In this document: piece after piece, positions 59,390 to 64,000 of the stretch
Position numbering within the stretch: position 1 is the first letter of the stretch
How the letters are laid out: each line of letters opens with the position of its first letter
NCBI RefSeq assembly: GCF_014199265.1
Contig: NZ_JACIJG010000014.1
Coordinates: 39,690 to 103,689, forward strand
Length of the DNA stretch: 64,000 nucleotides
Direction: 5' to 3'
DNA from: Brucella daejeonensis
Lineage (GTDB): Bacteria > Pseudomonadota > Alphaproteobacteria > Rhizobiales > Rhizobiaceae
Notes under the pieces: model-generated
Databases searched by the model: none
The model's input: only the letters and a program-made list of their open reading frames with translations
What the model was told of the DNA's origin: nothing
Made by a program: the position numbers and the translations under genes

Positions 59390-60135
59390 GTACCGTGTTT
59401 GAAGTTAGCAAGCTGCGCAAGAATTTCGGCGGTTTGGCGGTCACGAACGATGTTTCGCTCAGCATCGCCAAAGGCGACCGTGTCGCCCTCATCGGCCCGA
59501 ATGGCGCGGGCAAGACCACTTTCGTCAATCTGGTTACGGGCAATCTCGCAGCAACCTCCGGCACCGTGACGCTGGACGGCGAAAACATATCGAGATTCAA
59601 CGCGATGCGACGCGTCCGGCGCGGGCTGGTGCGCTCATTTCAGGTTACACGCCTCTTCTTTGACATGACGCCGGAAGAACACGTCGCGCTTGCCATCCTG
59701 CAGCGCGAAGGCAAAACAGGTCGCATTCTTGGCAATTATCGCAAAATGCCGGACGTCATGGACGAAGTTCGCGACATTCTCGATACGCTTGGCCTGCTGC
59801 CTCTCGGTCGGTTGCGGGTGAGTGAAATCGCTTATGGCCAGCAGCGACTTCTGGAAATCGCCCTTGCATTGGCGCTTCGACCCAAAGTTCTACTGCTCGA
59901 CGAGCCTGCCGCCGGTGTTCCGCAAAGCGATACGGGTCGCATTGAGGAAGCGCTGGACCGGCTGCCCGCCGATCTGGCGATACTCATGATCGAGCATGAT
60001 ATGGATCTCGTTTTTCGCTTTGCAAAACGGGTTATCGTGCTGGCTGCCGGTACGGTCATTTTTGACGGACTGCCGGAAGATGTCGTGCAGGATGCCCGCG
60101 TCCGTGAAGCCTATCTCGGGAGCTATGCGCAATGA
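59386..60135 (+). CDS. ABC transporter ATP-binding protein, LivG type
   Basis: 249 residues. Walker A GPNGAGKTT, signature region EIAYGQQRLLEIALAL, Walker B VLLLDEPAAGVPQ and switch MIEHDMDLVF. The AYGQQR form of the signature is usual for LivG. ATGA overlap with the LivM-type gene and with the next gene keeps the set coupled. Confidence 0.94.
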   Translation: MSTVFEVSKLRKNFGGLAVTNDVSLSIAKGDRVALIGPNGAGKTTFVNLVTGNLAATSGTVTLDGENISRFNAMRRVRRGLVRSFQVTRLFFDMTPEEHVALAILQREGKTGRILGNYRKMPDVMDEVRDILDTLGLLPLGRLRVSEIAYGQQRLLEIALALALRPKVLLLDEPAAGVPQSDTGRIEEALDRLPADLAILMIEHDMDLVFRFAKRVIVLAAGTVIFDGLPEDVVQDARVREAYLGSYAQ

Positions 60136-60845
60136 GTGCCGCCTCGCTTGAAGTTCGCAACCTTTCCTCGGGTTACGGCCCCACACGCGTCATCGACGAT
60201 GTGTCGTTCAAAGCTGAACCGGGATCGCGGCTTGCCATTCTCGGCCGCAACGGCGTCGGAAAAACCAGTCTGTTTGCCACCATAGCCGGACAGACGCGCC
60301 GTTATGGCGGCGAAATTCTGCTGGATGGGAAAAATATCGCCACGCTTCCATCGGCGGCCCGCGCAATTGCCGGTCTTGGCTACGTGCCGCAAACCCGCGA
60401 TATCTTTCCGACCCTCACAGTCGAAGAAAACCTTTTTGTCGGCCTTAAAAGCCGTCCGAAAGATGCACTCGAAGAAGCCTATGCCATGTTTCCGCGCCTG
60501 AAGGAGCGGCGACGCAATCTTGGATCGCAGCTTTCCGGTGGCGAGCAGCAGATGCTCTCAACGGCTCGCAGCATTCTCGGGCAGCCAACAGTATTGTTGC
60601 TCGACGAACCGCTGGAGGGCCTTGCACCCGTCATCTGCGAAGAGTTGATGGCTGCATTCTCGACACTGGCGCAGAAAGGCGACATGACGATCCTGCTTGT
60701 CGAACAACGTATCCAGAGCGCGCTCGATTTTGCCGATCATGTCATCATTCTCGAACGCGGCAGGGTCGCCTGGCTAGGCGAAACAGGAGAGCTTGCAAAC
60801 AACAACGGCGTCATTGAAAAATTTCTTGGCGTCGCTGCCGTGTGA
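60132..60845 (+). CDS. ABC transporter ATP-binding protein, LivF type
   Basis: 237 residues. Walker A GRNGVGKTS, signature LSGGEQQMLSTARSI, Walker B VLLLDEPLEGLAP, switch LLVEQRIQSAL. Last gene of the five-gene transporter operon. A weak terminator (60874-60902) lies 28 bases after its stop. Confidence 0.94.
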   Translation: MSAASLEVRNLSSGYGPTRVIDDVSFKAEPGSRLAILGRNGVGKTSLFATIAGQTRRYGGEILLDGKNIATLPSAARAIAGLGYVPQTRDIFPTLTVEENLFVGLKSRPKDALEEAYAMFPRLKERRRNLGSQLSGGEQQMLSTARSILGQPTVLLLDEPLEGLAPVICEELMAAFSTLAQKGDMTILLVEQRIQSALDFADHVIILERGRVAWLGETGELANNNGVIEKFLGVAAV

Positions 60846-60873
60846 CCGATCTCACCATGCTCCGGCTTGATTG

Positions 60874-60902
60874 CGCCGACGACGTGCCAAGGCGTTTTTT
60901 TT
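60874..60902 (+). terminator. Weak terminator after the ABC transporter operon
   Basis: CGCC / GGCG stem with a 13-base loop followed by eight T. The stem is short, but the T tract and the position after the last gene support it. Confidence 0.5.
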
Positions 60903-60937
60903 AAAAGTAAAAAGCCCCGCAATGCAGTACATGGGGC
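60903..60937 (-). terminator. Leftward terminator of the former tRNA-Arg gene
   Basis: On the minus strand GCCCC / GGGGC with a 14-base loop, then TTTTTACTTTT. It faces the tRNA-Arg remnant at 61159-61208, about 220 bases away, and is probably its old terminator. Between 60938 and 61158 I see no gene. Confidence 0.5.
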
Positions 60938-61158
60938 GGAACCGCCATGCCCGAAGGCGATCTGGACGCTTGACGAATGGCCGTCATTCCAATTCGGTCA
61001 GATCAATAGCGGAAATACAGCCGTAACAAGGAATCAAGACAGCCCAAAGCGGAGGCCATTTTGTTTCCGACGACTCGCCCCGCTTAACATCAGCGGCGAG
61101 TATTCTGCGCGTTGAATGTCGGATATAATCTGAAATGGCGGCTAAATGCCTGATTTTA

Positions 61159-61208
61159 TGGCGCACCCGACAGGATTCGAACCTGTGACCTCTGCCTTCG
61201 GAGGGCAG
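61159..61208 (-). tRNA. tRNA-Arg(CCG) 3' fragment; island attachment site
   Basis: The minus strand reads the 3' 50 bases of a tRNA-Arg: anticodon arm CTGCC-CTCCGAA-GGCAG (anticodon CCG), variable loop, T arm ACAGG-TTCGAAT-CCTGT, acceptor strand and CCA. The D arm and 5' acceptor strand are absent; unrelated AT-rich sequence starts at 61209. With an integrase 148 bases away, this is the attachment site at one end of an integrated element. The intact tRNA should lie at the other end. Confidence 0.88.
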
Positions 61209-61355
61209 AAACGCAACTTTTCCTAAAATTGAAATCAATTACATCACATTGATTTTAATACCTATTTCAATAGACCACGATTACCCACTATTGCCACGAA
61301 TTGCCCATTTGTGCTACCTATTAGCTACCTAGGAAGCAAACTCAAAGGGCATCCC

Positions 61356-62561
61356 ATGGCGCAGTCAAAGAAACGCATTGGTATTCGGGACATAGCGGCC
61401 TTGCCGGTTAACTCGGTTGTGTGGGATAGCACTGTGACAGGTTTCGGGGCACGACGGCAACGTGGCGAGTCTGTTTCCTACATTCTCTTTTTCCGCACCA
61501 AGGACGGACGCCAGCACAAGATCACCATAGGACGGCACGGAGCGCCGTGGACACCGGATACTGCTAGGGCCGAAGCGCAGCGCCTCCTCGGCGAGGTAGT
61601 CGTGAAAGGTAAAAGCCCGACTGCCGCGCGCCTCTCGGTGCAGACCGTGGCCGAACTATGTGACCAATACCTCAAGGATGCAGGGTCAACGATGCGTCGC
61701 CCGAAGAAAGCTTCGACCCTTGCCACGGATGCAGGCCGCATCGAACGCCATATCAAACCGCTCCTTGGTCGTAAGTCAGTTGCTCAAGTCACCCGCCAAG
61801 ATATCGAGGATTTTATGAACGATGTGGCGAAGGGAAAAACTGCGAAGATCGAGAAGACAAAGAAGCCGAGGGGCAAGTCGGTGGTGCGAGGCGGAACTGG
61901 CACGGCGAGCCGAACGGTTGGCCTGCTCGGCGGCATCTTCACTTACGCTGTCCGGCTGGGCTTGCGGCCCGACAATCCAGTCCATGGAGTCATGCGGCCA
62001 GCGGACGCTCGCAAGATGCGCCGCCTTAACGACGAGGAATACAAAGAGCTTGGCAAAGCACTGGCCCGTGAAGACATGTGCCCCCCCGCGCTGGCAGCAA
62101 TCCGCTTCCTCGCCCTTACGGGATGGAGGCGGAGCGAAGCCAGCCTGCTCCGTTGGGAAGAAGTAAACCTCGAACGTCGTACCGCTACGCTGGGGGATAC
62201 CAAGACAGGTTTCAGCATCCGCCCGCTTTCCAAGGCAGCTTGCGATGCGCTTGGCCCGGCGAAATCCTCCGGCTTGGTTTTCATCCCCGCACGAGGCGAA
62301 ACCTTGGCACTGCAAACGCATTGGGAGAAGCTGAAGCTTCCAGCGGGCATCACGCTCCACACACTTCGGCACAGCTTCGCAAGCCTTGCTGCCGATCTGG
62401 GCTATAGTGAGCCGACTATCGGAGCATTGCTCGGTCACAAAAGTACAACGATCACGGCGAGGTACGTTCACTTTGCTGACGCGGTGTTGGTGGCAGCGGC
62501 TGACGCAGTAGCGGATGAAACATCTCGAAGGTTATCACCCTTCGGAGCTGGGCATATATAA
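61356..62561 (+). CDS. Tyrosine site-specific integrase (P4/CP4-type island integrase)
   Basis: 401 residues. N-terminal DUF4102-like arm-binding region (SVVWDSTVTGFGARRQRGES), a SAM-like core-binding part (about 95-190) and the catalytic domain with Arg in LTGWRRSEA, HTLRHSF, LLGHKST and the nucleophile Tyr in ITARYVHF. ATG at 61356 has AAAGGG upstream; the frame to 61311 lacks a site. It adjoins the tRNA fragment, as expected of the enzyme that catalysed integration. Apparently intact. Confidence 0.95.
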   Translation: MAQSKKRIGIRDIAALPVNSVVWDSTVTGFGARRQRGESVSYILFFRTKDGRQHKITIGRHGAPWTPDTARAEAQRLLGEVVVKGKSPTAARLSVQTVAELCDQYLKDAGSTMRRPKKASTLATDAGRIERHIKPLLGRKSVAQVTRQDIEDFMNDVAKGKTAKIEKTKKPRGKSVVRGGTGTASRTVGLLGGIFTYAVRLGLRPDNPVHGVMRPADARKMRRLNDEEYKELGKALAREDMCPPALAAIRFLALTGWRRSEASLLRWEEVNLERRTATLGDTKTGFSIRPLSKAACDALGPAKSSGLVFIPARGETLALQTHWEKLKLPAGITLHTLRHSFASLAADLGYSEPTIGALLGHKSTTITARYVHFADAVLVAAADAVADETSRRLSPFGAGHI

Positions 62562-62862
62562 CTCAATAACTCATAAAAATTGTAACGTTGTTACCGAAAC
62601 TAAAAAACGATGCGCCGCAGCATAGCGACTCGCAGTAAAATTGCACTGGCTTAAACGCGCGCGTAAGTTATGCAGTACCAACTCCGTCAGCGCCAACTCA
62701 TTCCCCTATGCAAAGGTGTGCACACCTAATGCGCCATTATACACCAACAGTGCGTCACTCGGGAGCACCTGTTAGAACCCACAGTTTGCTTAAAGCTATT
62801 GACAGAATGCATGGTCATCTTGACTCTGTTGGCGAACATTACGTTTAAAGGGGGCATGAGAT
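62562..62862. other. Gene-free stretch after the integrase
   Basis: 300 bases with no supported gene. A perfect palindrome AGGTGTGCACACCT lies at 62714-62727 and a TTGACA at about 62799-62804. These may belong to the promoter of the next gene or to directionality-factor sites. Confidence 0.4.
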
Positions 62863-63423
62863 ATGGCAGAGACTGAGACGTCCGTTTATATTGGAACCAT
62901 TAGTTACTTAATTTCAAATAGAAGTTATCATGATTTTATCGTCGGGGGAATGAATGTAAATCAGCTGCCTCTCCTCTCAGATTCTGTCGCCAGATTGCAA
63001 AATTCTCTCGACTTACTTCCAGCCGTTCAGATGGCGTATGACCGAAAAACCATAAATTATTCTGGAAGAACGTCAAAGAACTTTAGGCACTATGAGAATA
63101 TAGAACCATTTCTATTTGAAATTCAGAATTTCTTTATCGAGTCAGTCTCATTTGAGAGTGGATCAGTTTATGCGAAGGTAAAAATCGGTGCATTTATAGC
63201 ATTCACAGCATACAATGGGCTCGCTGATTATAATGATGTCAAAGCGGGGTTTACGGAGCTGCGTTCCGATATCATTCAGATCGTAAGTGATGCATTCGGG
63301 GTTGATGGAGCCGGTCCGATTCAAGGTCAACAGCCGGTAGACGATGCAGATATACGATATTATTTTATTCAGCCTAGCAGGTTAGAAGACGAAGTTCTCA
63401 AACGACGAGCCGCTGAACAGTGA
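62863..63423 (+). CDS. Island protein of unknown function
   Basis: 186 residues with no domain I recognise. It starts MAETETSVYIGTISYLISNR; the ATG has GGGGG 9 bases upstream. A mostly helical middle (LLSDSVARLQNSLDLLPAVQ) is followed by a beta/hydrophobic part (VYAKVKIGAFIAFTAYNGLA) and a charged end (LEDEVLKRRAAEQ). The hydrophobic stretch is too short and mixed for a sure membrane helix. Its AT-rich codons differ from the core genes, consistent with transfer. Context: between an integrase and an interrupted YaaC-like gene. Confidence 0.75.
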   Translation: MAETETSVYIGTISYLISNRSYHDFIVGGMNVNQLPLLSDSVARLQNSLDLLPAVQMAYDRKTINYSGRTSKNFRHYENIEPFLFEIQNFFIESVSFESGSVYAKVKIGAFIAFTAYNGLADYNDVKAGFTELRSDIIQIVSDAFGVDGAGPIQGQQPVDDADIRYYFIQPSRLEDEVLKRRAAEQ

Positions 63424-63768
63424 GATTCGCTTTCTTTTCGTTCTACGTTGAACTCCAATAGGATTTCATTTCGCTAGGACAACACCGACACGACGTGTCT
63501 CAACTTGCTCCAGTATCGTGGCATTACGGTGCCCACAATTTCCAACCCGCCTGCATAGCCAGATTTTGGGGCAGCTAATATAGCGATATTGCGATGAAAC
63601 ACAGGCTTAATGCTTTCATGACCGTTGAAGTTGCAACGCAAATCTGGGGATTTGTGCCCACGACTGAGCCTTACAACTAAAATAGCACCACATAATTTGT
63701 CGAGGCTACAGTTCACGACAAAACCGCGTCGGCATAGTATATTGTCGTTGTGAGCTAAAGGATAGCTG
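63424..63768. other. Gene-free stretch in the island
   Basis: 345 bases. A leftward open frame of 80 codons (63474-63716) has no recognisable domain or ribosome site. Nothing else is supported. It may hold the promoter of the YaaC-like gene. Confidence 0.4.
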
Positions 63769-63905
63769 ATGAACTCTGAAACTTGGCAAAACTTACTCCA
63801 TTTGGAGAGCCGAGATATCGTTAGTAATTGGTTTGAAAAGATTCATAACCGGAAGTTGAGCGCACGTCGGGCAAAAGAAATTATTTCTTCCGCACGACAA
63901 GGACG
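63769..63905 (+). pseudogene. YaaC-like protein, 5' fragment cut by an insertion sequence
   Basis: The first 46 codons read MNSETWQNLLHLESRDIVSN, then WFEKIHNRKLSARRAKEI and SSARQGRE, which resembles the start of YaaC-like proteins as I know them (an AR.A..-type helix before a YF...-KPLL-YYG block). At 63906 the frame enters an IS end and stops at 63981 with an unrelated tail. No function is established for YaaC. The remainder, if kept, would be beyond the IS, outside the window. Confidence 0.5.
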
Positions 63906-64000
63906 TGAACCGCGCCGGGTTTGCCGGAGACCGTTTGGTTTAAGTTATGCGGCCATGGGTGGCGCGTCCAGCATGGCGTGATATCGTTCTTCGGCCTCGG
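63906..64000 (-). mobile_element. End of an IS3-type insertion sequence
   Basis: Starts at TGAACCGCGCCGGGTTTGCC, followed by GGAGACCGTTTGG, closely resembling terminal repeats of IS3-family elements that begin TGAACCGCCCCGGG. A leftward open frame (stop at 63945) ends in it, as transposase genes do. Only one end is visible, so family and size are provisional. Confidence 0.6.
63945..64000 (-). CDS. Transposase C-terminus (IS3-type, partial)
   Basis: The last 18 codons of a leftward gene that enters from the right edge: EAEERYHAMLDAPPMAA then TAA. The MAA ending just inside the terminal repeat is typical of IS3 OrfB proteins as I recall them. Too short to assign firmly. Confidence 0.45.
   Translation of the reverse strand, partial: EAEERYHAMLDAPPMAA

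Larger units (their letters stand above)
61159..64000. mobile_element. Genomic island in tRNA-Arg(CCG), left part only
   Basis: Begins at the tRNA 3' fragment, continues with a tyrosine integrase and then AT-richer sequence unlike the core region, and runs off the right edge. It carries an unrecognised gene and a YaaC-like gene broken by an IS end. Total size and cargo cannot be seen. Confidence 0.8.

Noticed and set aside
63474..63716. Leftward 80-codon frame in the island
   Set aside because: No ribosome site, no family resemblance, and no supporting terminator.

Overview
The window looks like chromosome I of a member of the Brucellaceae (Ochrobactrum/Brucella group, Rhizobiales). The evidence is GC-rich coding sequence, the core order tgt-queA-ppi-ppi-coaD-gyrA, ssb/uvrA, clpP-clpX-lon-hup and ntrY-ntrX-trkA-hfq-hflX, alphaproteobacterial LexA boxes (GTTC-N7-GTTC), and an alanine at the quinolone position of GyrA. 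The genus is inference from protein recognition and gene order; no search was run.

Layout. 1-4.6 kb: an RND efflux pump (adaptor plus a permease cut by the window edge), divergent from a TetR repressor. A perfect palindrome sits in the spacer of the pump promoter. 4.7-13.1 kb: a VOC protein, a WYL regulator and a housekeeping block (tgt, queA, two cyclophilins, coaD, a 50-residue membrane peptide, gyrA). 13.3-25.6 kb: marC and a carbon-phosphorus lyase locus, phnGHIJKL-(hexapeptide transferase)-phnMN then phnCDEE, with divergent phnF. Candidate Pho boxes precede both phnG and phnC, and a PhnF-type operator precedes phnG, so the locus appears to answer to phosphate starvation and to a ligand. 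25.7-45.4 kb: ssb and uvrA either side of a 1 kb non-coding gap with two LexA boxes, then cfa, hup, lon, clpX, clpP, hflX, hfq, a DXD glycosyltransferase, trkA, ntrX and ntrY.

45.6-60.8 kb: a complete 4-hydroxybenzoate/protocatechuate pathway. PobA makes protocatechuate; PcaGH opens the ring; PcaB, PcaC and PcaD give beta-ketoadipate; PcaIJ and PcaF give succinyl-CoA and acetyl-CoA. Regulators are IclR-type (pcaIJF), AraC-type (pobA) and PcaQ (pcaDCHGB). A five-gene branched-chain-type ABC transporter follows pcaB and carries its own PcaQ-like box, so it probably imports an aromatic acid.

60.9-64.0 kb: a mobile region. A tRNA-Arg(CCG) gene is reduced to its 3' 50 bases next to a tyrosine integrase, which marks one end of a genomic island running off the right edge. 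The visible island holds an unrecognised 186-residue protein and the start of a YaaC-like gene cut by the end of an IS3-type element. This AT-richer tail is the least explained part of the window.
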